A DNA stretch of 64,000 bases, from contig CACZMI010000003.1 in assembly GCA_902782245.1 (NCBI GenBank), positions 1 through 64,000 of the forward strand, written 5' to 3'. A model generated the notes under the pieces. It was not told the origin of the DNA. It ran no database searches and saw nothing but the letters and a program-made list of their open reading frames with translations. Below, piece by piece: positions 1 to 9,001 of the stretch. This stretch comes from an uncultured Bacteroidales bacterium. Lineage in GTDB: Bacteria > Bacteroidota > Bacteroidia > Bacteroidales > Bacteroidaceae. The translations under genes and the position numbers were made by a program. The stretch's first letter is position 1, and each line of letters starts with the position of its first letter.

Positions 1-1592
1 GCCGTTGAAACAGGGATGAATATCTTGGTAAGCGGGAATTCGTCAAACTGAAGGGCTTCAGCGTTGGGGCGCATCACCAAGAAATCCTTTGCCTTGATTA
101 CTGTACCTGCAGGCAGTCTTGCGGCACGGACAGGTGCCCATCCGCTACGGGTTATCTCAACCTCCCAACCTGACAGGTCGACCGGCTGGTCCGATGCGTT
201 GTACAGTTCAATGAACTGCTCATTACCCAGGCTTATCTCATTGATGCTCACAGCCGCAGCACTGCGTATCCTGAATGATGTGAATTCTGATCCGCCGTCC
301 CATTCTGCTGTTGCTTTTGCAAAACCGGCATCGTCCTTATCGGGCATGGTGATTCTGAATACTGCGCTCACACCGTGACCAGGCAGGATGCTTTCAAATT
401 CCTGCATGTAAATCATCTCTGATTGCCATCCTTCAGGCAGTTCCACTCCAAGATTGATATCTGCTATGGGATTAGAAGTGTTATTGTGGAAAATGACACT
501 CATATTCTGTGTCCTGCCGTCCTCCTTGCGGAAAGTGCGCAGGCGTGAAGCCTGGAGCGTTTGTCTTGCATATTTTACTGCTGCTATATTTGCCTGGACA
601 GCTTTGACTGCTTCAAATGACGGATAGCCTGCGGTTATTACTCCCTCATAGAATGTTCCGGCCGATCCGTTTCCGTTGTCACCGCCGTTGGCCAAAAGCA
701 GGCCACCTTTCTTGCTCATGGGGAAATAGACATCTGTCTGGCTGGGTGATGACGGACGCTCGCCCTCATAGAAAGTTACCACATCCGTTTTTGTGGCATC
801 ACCGCCACGCAGATCCCATTTATTACCGCCACCTCCGTTAACATAGGCTGTCACAAACTCCCATTCCGTTATGGACGGAACATCATTCTTCTTGGCGTTA
901 AAACCTGAGAATAGTCCTGATTCCATATCAGCCATGATCCAGGGGCCGTCACCGTTGCCGCTTCCCCAGTTGGTGGACGTACCAAAGTATGTGGTCTCCA
1001 TAGTGCCGCGGCCCACTGCACGTCCGTTGGTTGATGAGTTGCCGTAGTCAAAGCAGCAGCCGCTGTCAAAATGATTGCCGTTCACCACGTAATATATTCC
1101 CTCCGGTTCGTCATTGATAGGCAGATATGAGGCATTGTTGTTGCGCAATCCCATGCCGGGCATGAAATACGCACCATATGCCTTATGACCGTTAACGGAA
1201 ACCGGAGCCATATCTGCAATGGGCAAAGTGTTGAACTCACCCTTGGCCGGGCCGTTGAAAGTACCCGGAGATGCCTGAATCAGGTCATTCCCGTGGCCAG
1301 TCTGGTCATAAATGATGCTGATGTATCCGATAGTTCCCTCCAGAAAAGCATCCTGTGCGGCGGCATCGGCATAACCTCCGTCTATGGTGCCTATGTCAAG
1401 AGTCTTGCCGTCAGATTCACGCACCACCTGATAGAGCGGTCCGTCATACTTGGAGTAGAGCTTGCGGGTGGTGCTGTGAGCGGCCACGCACTCGGTTCCA
1501 AACTTCTCATAGATGTCGCAGGGTCCCTTGACCTTGCCTGTGCAACCGGCCAGCATCAGGGCGGCGGCAATAAGGATGTAATATTTCTTCAT
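1..1592 (-). CDS. GH54-type alpha-L-arabinofuranosidase lipoprotein (partial)
   Basis: Partial gene: about 530 codons are visible and it continues past the left edge. It starts MKKYYILIAAALMLAGC, a lipoprotein signal peptide with a lipobox, so the enzyme should be surface or periplasmic. The next ~330 residues resemble the catalytic domain of fungal AbfB (GH54), which releases arabinose from arabinan and arabinoxylan: GPCDIYEKFGTECVAAHSTT, a vicinal Cys pair in SGCCFDYGN, the presumed nucleophile E224 in IMADMESGLF and the presumed acid/base D305 in NGGDNGNG. A NEW3-like segment and then a lamin-tail-like segment (SINEISLGNEQFIELYN) follow. The AbfB sugar-binding domain is not seen in the visible part. 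It is divergent from the ABC transporter at 1677. The family call rests on remembered motifs. Confidence 0.85.
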   Translation of the reverse strand, partial: MKKYYILIAAALMLAGCTGKVKGPCDIYEKFGTECVAAHSTTRKLYSKYDGPLYQVVRESDGKTLDIGTIDGGYADAAAQDAFLEGTIGYISIIYDQTGHGNDLIQASPGTFNGPAKGEFNTLPIADMAPVSVNGHKAYGAYFMPGMGLRNNNASYLPINDEPEGIYYVVNGNHFDSGCCFDYGNSSTNGRAVGRGTMETTYFGTSTNWGSGNGDGPWIMADMESGLFSGFNAKKNDVPSITEWEFVTAYVNGGGGNKWDLRGGDATKTDVVTFYEGERPSSPSQTDVYFPMSKKGGLLLANGGDNGNGSAGTFYEGVITAGYPSFEAVKAVQANIAAVKYARQTLQASRLRTFRKEDGRTQNMSVIFHNNTSNPIADINLGVELPEGWQSEMIYMQEFESILPGHGVSAVFRITMPDKDDAGFAKATAEWDGGSEFTSFRIRSAAAVSINEISLGNEQFIELYNASDQPVDLSGWEVEITRSGWAPVRAARLPAGTVIKAKDFLVMRPNAEALQFDEFPLTKIFIPVST

Positions 1593-1610
1593 ATTTGGTT
1601 GTAAATATCG

Positions 1611-1650
1611 GCAAACTTATATAAAATCTGCCGATTTTGTATAAGTTTGC
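1611..1650. promoter_or_regulatory. Palindromic divergent promoter
   Basis: Perfect 11-bp arms (GCAAACTTATA at 1611-1621, TATAAGTTTGC at 1640-1650) flank an 18-bp spacer between two divergent genes. Each arm contains TAAGTTTG reading outward, matching the Bacteroidales -7 element TAnnTTTG (plus strand 1642-1649, minus strand 1619-1612). No TTTG -33 box is seen at the usual spacing for either direction. The two promoters overlap face to back, so simultaneous use is unlikely. Confidence 0.6.
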
Positions 1651-1676
1651 AATAAGGACTAACAGAATACAATTAA

Positions 1677-3125
1677 ATGAAGGTAAAGAACACTACTATT
1701 CAACTGATTGCCTGCATATTGTTACTTGCTGTCTGCGCATCATGTTCGCATCGCAGGAACAAGGATCTGGTATTGAACTCTGAGGCCGACCTTTCCGGTC
1801 TGACACTTAGTACTGCAGTAGGCAATTACTACGAGCACAAGTTCTCTAAACGCTCAGATGTCAAAGTGTTTGCTGCCGCCACCCAAGCCGATGCCCTACA
1901 GGCCATACGTCAGGGCCTGGCAGATGTATTTGTGGCCGATGACATTGAGGTTCCGGAGCGTACACTGAAAGATTTGGGATTGAAAGTGGCTTTTTACGGA
2001 GAAGACTTGTTTGAGGTCGCGTACTGCGTAAAAAAAGGAAACACAGAGCTAGCCGGGCAGTTCAATACGTTCCTTGCTTCAATCCCTATAAAGGATGTCA
2101 TAGAACACTGGACAAAGGATGGTCCCGAGGTTCCCGATTCCTACGCCGGACATTCAGAGAACCCCCAGCCCTTGCGCTGTGCGGTGGTTTCCAGTCTGGA
2201 TCCCGTATGTTATGTTGGTGAAGGTGGTAAATGGATGGGAGTTACCCCTGACCTGCTGACCCGTTTTGCAAATTATTTGGGGCGTCCCATAGAAATAATG
2301 CTGCAGGATCTGGGCGGTGCCCTTACAGCCGTACAGGCCGGACAGGTAGATATGGTAGGCGGCAACATCTTTATAACTGAAGAGAGAAAGACTTTCATGG
2401 ATTTCACTGATCCATATTACCTGTGCCATCCGGTATTTGTAGTTGCAGATCATTGCAAACGTGCGCACATAGGATTGGGTGAGCGGTTCAGGATGAACCT
2501 TATTAAGGAGAATCGCTGGAAACTGATTACAAACGGATTGTTGGAGACCATAAAGATAACAGTCCTGGCAATCCTGATAGGCACCGTTCTGGGAATAGGA
2601 GTTTGTGCAGCATTGCGCAGCCGCCGCCGTTGGATAAGTTCGGCAGCCGGTCTTTACGGCTCATTCATACAGGGTACCCCCACTCTGGTTCTGCTGCTCA
2701 TCATGTTCTACGTGGTATTTGCAAGTTCCGGCATGAGTGCATCACAAGTGGCAGTCATCACATTTGCTCTGAGTTTTGCCTCATCGGCCGGAAACATCTT
2801 TAACTCATCCATATCCACCGTACCTGTCGGTCAGACCGAGGCTGGATTGAGTCTGGGTTTCACACCATACAAGACCTTTACCGGGATAGTTCTGCCGCAA
2901 GCGCTCCGCCATGGCCTGCCCCTGTATGCCGGCGATTGTGTCAAGCTGCTTCAGAGCACATCTATAGTGGGATACATTGCCATCCAGGACCTGACCCGCG
3001 CCAGCGACCTTATCCGCAGCCGCACGTTCGATGCATTAATTCCACTGCTCATTATCACCATCATCTATTTTTTACTGGCATGGTTGATACGCAAATTGTT
3101 GAACCTCCTCTTAATCAGAAAGTAA
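1677..3125 (+). CDS. Amino-acid ABC transporter receptor-permease fusion
   Basis: This 482-residue protein joins a periplasmic receptor to a polar amino-acid type permease. A lipoprotein-like signal (LLLAVCASC) is followed by two receptor-like segments, about residues 40-155 and 165-265. The second has [17 protein letters not shown] and [19 protein letters not shown], typical of family 3 solute-binding proteins. From about residue 285 there is a HisM/GlnP-like permease with five predicted membrane segments and the EAA loop [20 protein letters not shown], where the ATPase docks. The ATPase gene starts one base after its stop, so the two form one importer. The substrate is unknown. The start is the first ATG with a good signal peptide. 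Confidence 0.85.
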   Translation: MKVKNTTIQLIACILLLAVCASCSHRRNKDLVLNSEADLSGLTLSTAVGNYYEHKFSKRSDVKVFAAATQADALQAIRQGLADVFVADDIEVPERTLKDLGLKVAFYGEDLFEVAYCVKKGNTELAGQFNTFLASIPIKDVIEHWTKDGPEVPDSYAGHSENPQPLRCAVVSSLDPVCYVGEGGKWMGVTPDLLTRFANYLGRPIEIMLQDLGGALTAVQAGQVDMVGGNIFITEERKTFMDFTDPYYLCHPVFVVADHCKRAHIGLGERFRMNLIKENRWKLITNGLLETIKITVLAILIGTVLGIGVCAALRSRRRWISSAAGLYGSFIQGTPTLVLLLIMFYVVFASSGMSASQVAVITFALSFASSAGNIFNSSISTVPVGQTEAGLSLGFTPYKTFTGIVLPQALRHGLPLYAGDCVKLLQSTSIVGYIAIQDLTRASDLIRSRTFDALIPLLIITIIYFLLAWLIRKLLNLLLIRK

Positions 3126-3126
3126 C

Positions 3127-4200
3127 ATGATAAGCATCAGACATTTAAGCAAGACTTTCCATAATCCGGACGGCAGCGTTGTAAACGTTCTCAAGGATGT
3201 TAACTGCGATATTGACAAGGGCGAGGTAATAAGCATTATCGGCCCCTCAGGAACCGGCAAGAGCACACTGCTCAGGGCGCTCAACATGCTGGAACCGCCC
3301 ACAGGCGGACAGATTTTCTTTGACGGGCAGGATGTAACAGCCAAGGGATACCGTCTGGATGCCCTGCGCCGCCGTATGGGCATGGTGTTCCAGAGTTTCA
3401 ACCTGTTTGATCACATGACAGTGATTGAAAACATCATCTATGCCCCCATGCGTCTGCTCGGGATCAGTGAGGCCGATGCCCGCGCCGAGGCCATGACCCT
3501 GCTCAAGAAAGTGGGAATGTCACAAAAGGCCGATGTCTATCCATCATCACTCTCCGGCGGACAGAAGCAGCGTGTGGCCATTGCCCGATCGCTTGCCATG
3601 CACCCCGAGGTTATTCTTTTTGACGAGCCCACATCGGCCCTTGATCCCACCATGGTGGGTGAGGTTCTGAGCGTAATCCGCCAGCTGGCATCCGATGGCA
3701 TGACCATGCTCATAGTGACTCATGAGATGCGTTTTGCCCGTGACGTGAGCACTCGCATATTCTTTATGTACGACGGCATTATCTATGAGGACGGCAGCCC
3801 CGAACAGATATTTGAACATCCCGTGCACAGTGTGACCAAAGCCTTTGTAAACCGTATCCAGAAACTGGTTTATGAGATAGGCAATGATGAATTTGACCAG
3901 CTTGACATGCATTCCGGCATCAATGCTTTCTGCATCAAGTATAACATAGCCGACAAAGCCTCCCTGGCCATATCCATAGCCGATGAAATGATACAGAATC
4001 ACATGGCATCCGTCCGTCCCCTGACCTTCAGGCTCACGTACACTGAACTCACCTCTGAGACCGCCCTGGATTTCATGGTTGAAGGCCTGACTAAATCACC
4101 CTTTGCCACCGGCAAGTTCCCGGACGCCATCCGCGCTCAGGTAAAGGATATCATCCAGGAGCCCACCACCCGCGGGTTCCGTATCAAGATCCTGATTTGA
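3127..4200 (+). CDS. Amino-acid ABC transporter ATP-binding protein
   Basis: This 357-residue GlnQ/HisP-type ATPase energises the receptor-permease encoded just upstream. Walker A is GPSGTGKS (39-46), the Q-loop is MVFQSFN, the signature is LSGGQ (142-146), Walker B is ILFDEP (163-168) and the switch histidine is H199. The first ~245 residues are a complete domain of usual length. About 110 further residues, from [10 protein letters not shown] onward, form a C-terminal extension that I do not recognise. It sits where other importers carry a regulatory ACT/NIL-like domain, and a sensing role is only inference. The gene's TGA stop forms the first bases of a 29-bp repeat. Confidence 0.9.
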   Translation: MISIRHLSKTFHNPDGSVVNVLKDVNCDIDKGEVISIIGPSGTGKSTLLRALNMLEPPTGGQIFFDGQDVTAKGYRLDALRRRMGMVFQSFNLFDHMTVIENIIYAPMRLLGISEADARAEAMTLLKKVGMSQKADVYPSSLSGGQKQRVAIARSLAMHPEVILFDEPTSALDPTMVGEVLSVIRQLASDGMTMLIVTHEMRFARDVSTRIFFMYDGIIYEDGSPEQIFEHPVHSVTKAFVNRIQKLVYEIGNDEFDQLDMHSGINAFCIKYNIADKASLAISIADEMIQNHMASVRPLTFRLTYTELTSETALDFMVEGLTKSPFATGKFPDAIRAQVKDIIQEPTTRGFRIKILI

Positions 4201-4227
4201 CGCAAAGGGGTAGTTTAAGAACGCGTC
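4199..4227. repeat. 29-bp palindromic repeat, copy 1
   Basis: The unit begins GACGCAAAGGGG and ends GCGTC, with GACGC/GCGTC arms. It overlaps the TGA stop of the ATPase gene (4198-4200). Related 29-bp units lie at 11122, 11960, 21265 and 21299. Confidence 0.65.
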
Positions 4228-4245
4228 AAAATCAGCATTTTTATT

Positions 4246-4253
4246 TAAGTTTG
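4246..4253 (+). promoter_or_regulatory. Putative -7 promoter element
   Basis: TAAGTTTG matches TAnnTTTG and ends 4 bases before the ATG at 4258, so a transcript would have almost no leader. No clear TTTG -33 box is seen. Confidence 0.45.
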
Positions 4254-4257
4254 CGTT

Positions 4258-5100
4258 ATGAAACCTACTGTTATTGACCTTAAGGACTATGAGCTATCCG
4301 GAGGCGGAAAGCTCGGTGAGAGTTATATCAAGAAGGATGACCCAGATATCCTGCTCAAACTCTACTCCACCGATTTGGAGAAGATGGGGCTAGATGAGTA
4401 TGAAAAGGCCTGTAAAGTGTACAATCTGGGACTGCCCTGCCCCGAACCCGGCCAGTTGGTACGCACGGCCGATAACCGCGTAGCCATCCAGTTCAAACGC
4501 ATTCACGGCAAGCTGTCGTACGCCCGTGCACTGAGCATCCACCCGGAAAATATTGAACAGTATGCCGCCGAATTTGCCGCCGTCTGCAAGAAACTCCACT
4601 CCACCACACCCCCGCCCGGACTGTTCCCCACATTCAAGGACCAGAGCAGGCAATACATCATGGAGAATCCGTTCCTGACCGATGAGGAGAGAAGTGGCAT
4701 CCTGCATTTCATAGACTCCCAACCCGATGCCGACACCGCCCTGCACGGTGACCTGCACATAGGTAATGTGATTTTTGATGAGCAAGGCCGAAAGTACCTC
4801 ATAGACCTGAGTGAGTTCAGCACCGGAAGCCCCATGTTTGACCTGGGAATAATCTATCTGCAGTGCTGTTTCATCCCAAATGAAGTAGAGATGGAGCTCT
4901 ACCATATCACCAAGGATATATCGGTCCCGTTCTGGAATCTTTTCATAAAAAACTACATAGGACCCGATACAGATGTTGAAGAGTTCAACAAGCAGATTCT
5001 CCCCTACGCCCTGCTACGCATACTTTGCGTAGAGAAGATGATGGGTTATCCCGTTCCCCCAATCCGTCCCGCCGTCCATAAAGTGTTAGGTATTAAATAA
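4258..5100 (+). CDS. APH/choline-kinase-like phosphotransferase
   Basis: A 280-residue cytoplasmic kinase of the aminoglycoside/choline phosphotransferase fold. The catalytic loop is HGDLHIGNVIFD (about 161-172) and the metal-binding Asp is in YLIDLSEF, followed by SPMFDLGIIYLQCC. This pattern fits families sometimes described as LPS-related choline kinase or Fibrobacter paralogous phosphotransferases. The substrate cannot be told from sequence, and there is no resistance context. The Dcu gene follows 14 bases downstream, so the two may be co-transcribed. Confidence 0.75.
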   Translation: MKPTVIDLKDYELSGGGKLGESYIKKDDPDILLKLYSTDLEKMGLDEYEKACKVYNLGLPCPEPGQLVRTADNRVAIQFKRIHGKLSYARALSIHPENIEQYAAEFAAVCKKLHSTTPPPGLFPTFKDQSRQYIMENPFLTDEERSGILHFIDSQPDADTALHGDLHIGNVIFDEQGRKYLIDLSEFSTGSPMFDLGIIYLQCCFIPNEVEMELYHITKDISVPFWNLFIKNYIGPDTDVEEFNKQILPYALLRILCVEKMMGYPVPPIRPAVHKVLGIK

Positions 5101-5114
5101 AAACATATCCGCTT

Positions 5115-6458
5115 ATGACTTTTGTTATGATTCTGCAGCTGCTCATAGTCCTGGCAGCGCTTTATGTAGGTTCACGCTACGGCAGTCTTGCACTAGGTGC
5201 CATATCGGGAATTGGTCTGGCCATTCTGGTGTTGGGATTCGGCATGAAACCGGGCAATCCGCCTACCGATGTCATTTACATAATTATCGCAGCCGTCACC
5301 TGCGCCGGAATCATGCAGGCCGCAGGTGGTATGGACTGGCTCATACAGATTGCCGAGAAACTGTTGAGAAAGCATCCCGAGCACATCACCTTCCTGGCTC
5401 CTCTGTGCACATTCTTCCTTACGGTTCTGGTGGGAACAGGCCATGTGGTCTATACCCTGATGCCCATCATCTGCGATATATCGCTCAAAAAAGGCATACG
5501 TCCGGAGCGTCCCTGCGCAGTGGCATCGGTCGCATCACAGGTGGGTATAACCTGCTCGCCGATAGCCGCTGCGGTTGCATCGTTCGTAATCATCAGTAAT
5601 GACAACGGATTTGACATAAACAACTTACAGGTAATTGCAGTTACCATCCCGGCATGCTTGTGCGGACTCATGGCAGCCGCTCTCTGCTCATACAAACGCG
5701 GAAAGGACCTGGATAAGGATCCCGTATTCCAGGAGCGCAAGACCAACCCCAAGATGTACAAGTACATGTACGGCGAGACCGCATCCGTGCTTGACAAGGA
5801 GGTCACCAAGAGCGCAAAAATGTCAGTTTACATCTTTCTGGGCGCACTTCTGGTCATCACGCTTTACTCATTCTTCCAGATAATAGGCCACGATATCCGT
5901 CCCACGGTAAACGGCAAGCCCATAGGCATGAACATCATCATCCAGATTGTGATGATATCGGCCGCCGCATTCATGATCATAATTGCCAAGGCCAATCCCC
6001 GCCAGGCAGTAATAGGCAACGTATGGCAGTCTGGCATGGTTGCCGTAATAGCCATTTACGGAATTGCATGGCTGGCCGATACATATTTCGGCAACTATCT
6101 GCCCCAGATGCAGGACGGTCTGCAGGGAATTGTGAGCAAGTATCCATGGGCAATGGCGCTGGCATTCTTCACGGTATCGGTACTGGTCAACAGCCAGGGT
6201 GCCGTTGTGGTTGCCATGCTGCCTCTGGCCTACTCGCTGGGCATTCCCGGCCCGGTACTTCTGGGCGTGTTGCCATCGGTTTACGGATACTTCTTTATAC
6301 CCAACTATCCGTCCGATATCGCAACGGTCACCTTTGACCGCTCCGGCACCACCCGCATAGGCAAATACCTGCTCAACCACTCGTTCATGATGCCCGGACT
6401 GGTAAGCGTGATTACCAGCACCATCGTAGCCACCCTTATCACCAAACTCATATACTGA
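5115..6458 (+). CDS. dcuB: Anaerobic C4-dicarboxylate transporter
   Basis: A 447-residue, highly hydrophobic carrier of the DcuA/DcuB family, which exchanges fumarate, malate or aspartate for succinate during fumarate respiration. Typical segments are AAGGMDWLIQIAEKLLRKHP, GTGHVVYTLMPIICDI and ASQVGITCSPIAAAVASF near the N-terminus and FFIPNYPSDIATVTFDRSG near the C-terminus. Length and motif order match full-length family members. DcuA and DcuB cannot be separated safely here, so the symbol is a family-level label. Succinate-producing Bacteroidales commonly carry it. Confidence 0.88.
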   Translation: MTFVMILQLLIVLAALYVGSRYGSLALGAISGIGLAILVLGFGMKPGNPPTDVIYIIIAAVTCAGIMQAAGGMDWLIQIAEKLLRKHPEHITFLAPLCTFFLTVLVGTGHVVYTLMPIICDISLKKGIRPERPCAVASVASQVGITCSPIAAAVASFVIISNDNGFDINNLQVIAVTIPACLCGLMAAALCSYKRGKDLDKDPVFQERKTNPKMYKYMYGETASVLDKEVTKSAKMSVYIFLGALLVITLYSFFQIIGHDIRPTVNGKPIGMNIIIQIVMISAAAFMIIIAKANPRQAVIGNVWQSGMVAVIAIYGIAWLADTYFGNYLPQMQDGLQGIVSKYPWAMALAFFTVSVLVNSQGAVVVAMLPLAYSLGIPGPVLLGVLPSVYGYFFIPNYPSDIATVTFDRSGTTRIGKYLLNHSFMMPGLVSVITSTIVATLITKLIY

Positions 6459-6465
6459 TTTACTG

Positions 6466-7017
6466 ATGGAAGATCAGCTTTACTATACAATGTTTGAGGA
6501 TCGTCTTGTTAAAGAGATGCTCAAGATATGTACCGATGCCGGGATGCTTGATGGCATATTGCTCCGGTCCGATGACATCGACCTAAAATGGAAAGAACTT
6601 GCGCCTGAGTATATTGCCGATGGCGTTAAAGAGATTGCAGCGTACCCCACAGTATCTGTTGCCTGGGCCGGATACATAGGTCTGGCTGTGGCCTGCTGGT
6701 GGAACCGCGACTGGAACAAGCTTAAAGACCAGCCCTACAGCGTACTGCTTGGCCCCAACGGATTTGATGATATGGATGACCATATCATGAAAGACATACT
6801 GGGACTTCTGCCGGACGGCAAGCAGGCGCAGCAGATAACCGCAGTGATGCAGAGTTGTGCCCAGACTGCCGTGACATTCATCCGTCAGGAGCATATTGAG
6901 CCCCAGAGCAAGCGCGCATTCTACGTCTATGCCCGCACCGTTCAGGTAATGTTCTCCATAGGCGCCGCAATTGAACTGCACCGCCTGGGTTACGAGATGA
7001 AGAAACTTTCTAATTAG
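6466..7017 (+). CDS. Conserved hypothetical protein
   Basis: This 183-residue protein has no function I recognise. It is predicted soluble with a mostly helical composition. It has a Trp-rich middle (SVAWAGYIGLAVACWWNRDW), which may pack in a core or contact a membrane, and lacks a signal peptide. It starts 8 bases after the Dcu stop and ends 15 bases before the radical SAM gene, so it belongs to a plus-strand operon. Composition matches its neighbours, which argues for a resident gene. Confidence 0.7.
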   Translation: MEDQLYYTMFEDRLVKEMLKICTDAGMLDGILLRSDDIDLKWKELAPEYIADGVKEIAAYPTVSVAWAGYIGLAVACWWNRDWNKLKDQPYSVLLGPNGFDDMDDHIMKDILGLLPDGKQAQQITAVMQSCAQTAVTFIRQEHIEPQSKRAFYVYARTVQVMFSIGAAIELHRLGYEMKKLSN

Positions 7018-7031
7018 TAGCCGTTTACCGA

Positions 7032-7943
7032 ATGGAATACAGGAACATGAACGATTATCTGAGCGGGGTGTTTCCCGGGCGGGTAATCAAGATTGCAGTC
7101 AATGCCGGACTGGGATGCCCCAACCGTGACGGCACTCTGGGTCGTGACGGATGCATCTACTGCAACAACCTGTCGTTCAATCCTGCATATGCTGCAAATG
7201 ATGCGTCCGGCAGTATTACCGCGCAGTTGGAGAAAGGTGTAAGGTTCAACAGCCGCAAGGGTGAATGCTACGGGTATCTGGCTTATTTCCAGTCATATAC
7301 CAATACTTACGGACCAACTGAACAACTGATTGAACTCTATGAGGAGGCTTTGAGGTTTCCCGGAGTCAAAGGGTTGGTCATTGCCACACGTCCCGACTGC
7401 ATCAAACAGGATTTGGCCGATTGGTTTGAACGCAGGTTTGGTCACCTTGCGCCTTCCGGTCATCCGCATCTGCTAGTGGAGATTGGCATTGAATCCACAC
7501 TGGACCGCACTCTGCAACTCATCAACCGACACCACACGTTCCAGTGTGCATCGGACTGCATCAACAATCTCTATCAGCGCGGAATAGATACCGGAGCACA
7601 CATAATCTTAGGCTTAACCGGCGAGACAGAGCAAGACTGGATGACCCATGCCGACCGCGTATCAGCCCTGCCTATCAAAACACTTAAACTGCATCAACTT
7701 CAAGTGGTAAGAGGCACTGCTTTGGCACGCATGTATGAACAGGATCCGTCAAGCATCAGACTATTCGAAACTCCTCAAGAATACGCCGCAGTAGTATCGG
7801 CCTTCATAAAGAGAGCCCGCCCGGACCTCTGCTACGACCGCTTTGTCTCCGAGACACCCCAATCCCTCCTGATAGCCCCCGCCTGGGGCATCAAACCCCA
7901 CTCCTTCAATCAAATGATACAATTGGAAGCTGGCCCCTTTTGA
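7032..7943 (+). CDS. Radical SAM protein, YhcC/TIGR01212-like
   Basis: A 303-residue radical SAM enzyme. The cluster-binding segment is CPNRDGTLGRDGCIYC (about residues 24-39): a widely spaced first cysteine followed by CxxC, as in the YhcC/TIGR01212 family. Downstream elements are YFQSYTNTYGP, the strand ending ATRPDCI, EIGIESTLDRTLQLINR and the C-terminal LKLHQLQVVRGT. Biochemical function of the family is not settled to my knowledge. The first ATG (7032) is used; another lies 5 codons later. The gene closes the 4.2-7.9 kb run. Confidence 0.85.
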   Translation: MEYRNMNDYLSGVFPGRVIKIAVNAGLGCPNRDGTLGRDGCIYCNNLSFNPAYAANDASGSITAQLEKGVRFNSRKGECYGYLAYFQSYTNTYGPTEQLIELYEEALRFPGVKGLVIATRPDCIKQDLADWFERRFGHLAPSGHPHLLVEIGIESTLDRTLQLINRHHTFQCASDCINNLYQRGIDTGAHIILGLTGETEQDWMTHADRVSALPIKTLKLHQLQVVRGTALARMYEQDPSSIRLFETPQEYAAVVSAFIKRARPDLCYDRFVSETPQSLLIAPAWGIKPHSFNQMIQLEAGPF

Positions 7944-8008
7944 ACTTTTTTCAAATTTCAGTTTTACTTTGAGGGAGTTTTTGCAGCCTATATACAGAAG
8001 GGGTAAGA

Positions 8009-8509
8009 ATGACGAGGCAAGATTTTGACACATTCACGTTAAAGGTCAGGAACAAACTCCTGGCGCTGGTCTGGCGATACAAGGCAGGCAGCGACATGGA
8101 TGATGATCCCGAGGACATTGTCCAGGAGGCTCTGATCACATTATGGCGCCTTATAACAGAGGGGTATCCCATAAGGGATCCTGAAGCCATTGCCGTCAAA
8201 ATCACAAAAAACCTTGCCGCCGCCAGTATTCGTAATCAGAAGATAGATTCGGTTTCTATTACTGACATTGACGTTGAAGGCGGAACATCGGCCACAGAAC
8301 TGACCGATGAGCAGGACCGCCAAACAATACGTACGGAACTCTACAAGTCACTCTCCTCCACCCAAGTCCATTATCTGGAACTGAGAAATGAACTGGGCCT
8401 TTCACTTGATGATATAGCCAAGATGACCGGAAAGCCCAAAACAAGCATAAAAACAACCATCTCCTCTGCACGAAAGCAATTACTGGAGCAAATAAAGAAG
8501 AACATATGA
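8009..8509 (+). CDS. ECF-type RNA polymerase sigma factor
   Basis: A 166-residue sigma-70 family factor of the two-domain extracytoplasmic-function type. The region 2 helix DPEDIVQEALITLWR (about 30-44) binds core polymerase and the -10. Region 4 (LSLDDIAKMTGKPKTSIKTT) is the -35-recognising helix-turn-helix. The last codons overlap the next gene by 4 bases, and that gene looks like its anti-sigma partner. Three exported proteins follow, so its regulon likely includes this operon or other envelope genes. That is inference from synteny. Confidence 0.88.
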   Translation: MTRQDFDTFTLKVRNKLLALVWRYKAGSDMDDDPEDIVQEALITLWRLITEGYPIRDPEAIAVKITKNLAAASIRNQKIDSVSITDIDVEGGTSATELTDEQDRQTIRTELYKSLSSTQVHYLELRNELGLSLDDIAKMTGKPKTSIKTTISSARKQLLEQIKKNI

Positions 8510-8988
8510 TTAAGGACAAGAAACATAGACAGAAACTTATAGCCAGATACCTGGAGGCCGATACCACCGTCCAGGAAGAGATTATGCTGGCTGAATACTA
8601 CCGGACACATAAAGCCGATGCCGATGAGTCTGACATTGCCCGTCTGATTCTTCTGGATTACCCCAAGGCAGAGGTATTATCGGATCCCGAACGCAAGAGA
8701 GACATACGGCAGATAAGTCTGGCCATCACGGCAATTGCAGCCTGTATAGCACTGATGGTTATGTTCATCTTGCCAATAGGCGGCGATGAGTTCACCGTTA
8801 CCGAGATTACAGAGAATATGAATATACTGATGGAAATGAACGATCAGGATGTAGAATCAATTGTTGCAGAGCCCAAAGGAAGCAGGATTATTCTGACAGC
8901 AACGTTGAAGGACGGAAGTACAACCACCTTCATAATGGTTCGCAACCGCAAGGACGGTACCACCAGGATAGTAGCACAAAACGATTAA
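8506..8988 (+). CDS. Putative membrane anti-sigma factor
   Basis: A 160-residue single-pass protein. A charged cytoplasmic N-terminus of about 68 residues is followed by one membrane helix (SLAITAIAACIALMVMFIL) and an extracytoplasmic tail of about 70 residues. The topology, the 4-base overlap with the ECF sigma gene and the size all fit an anti-sigma factor. I see no zinc-binding HxxxCxxC motif and no FecR-type domain, so the assignment rests on context. The tail is the natural sensor part, perhaps for the exported proteins encoded next. Confidence 0.55.
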   Translation: MIKDKKHRQKLIARYLEADTTVQEEIMLAEYYRTHKADADESDIARLILLDYPKAEVLSDPERKRDIRQISLAITAIAACIALMVMFILPIGGDEFTVTEITENMNILMEMNDQDVESIVAEPKGSRIILTATLKDGSTTTFIMVRNRKDGTTRIVAQND

Positions 8989-9001
8989 AACACATAGAAT
9001 C

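Noticed and set aside
4258..5100. Aminoglycoside resistance gene
   Set aside because: The fold and HGDLH motif are shared with many kinases; there is no resistance-gene context and the composition is native.
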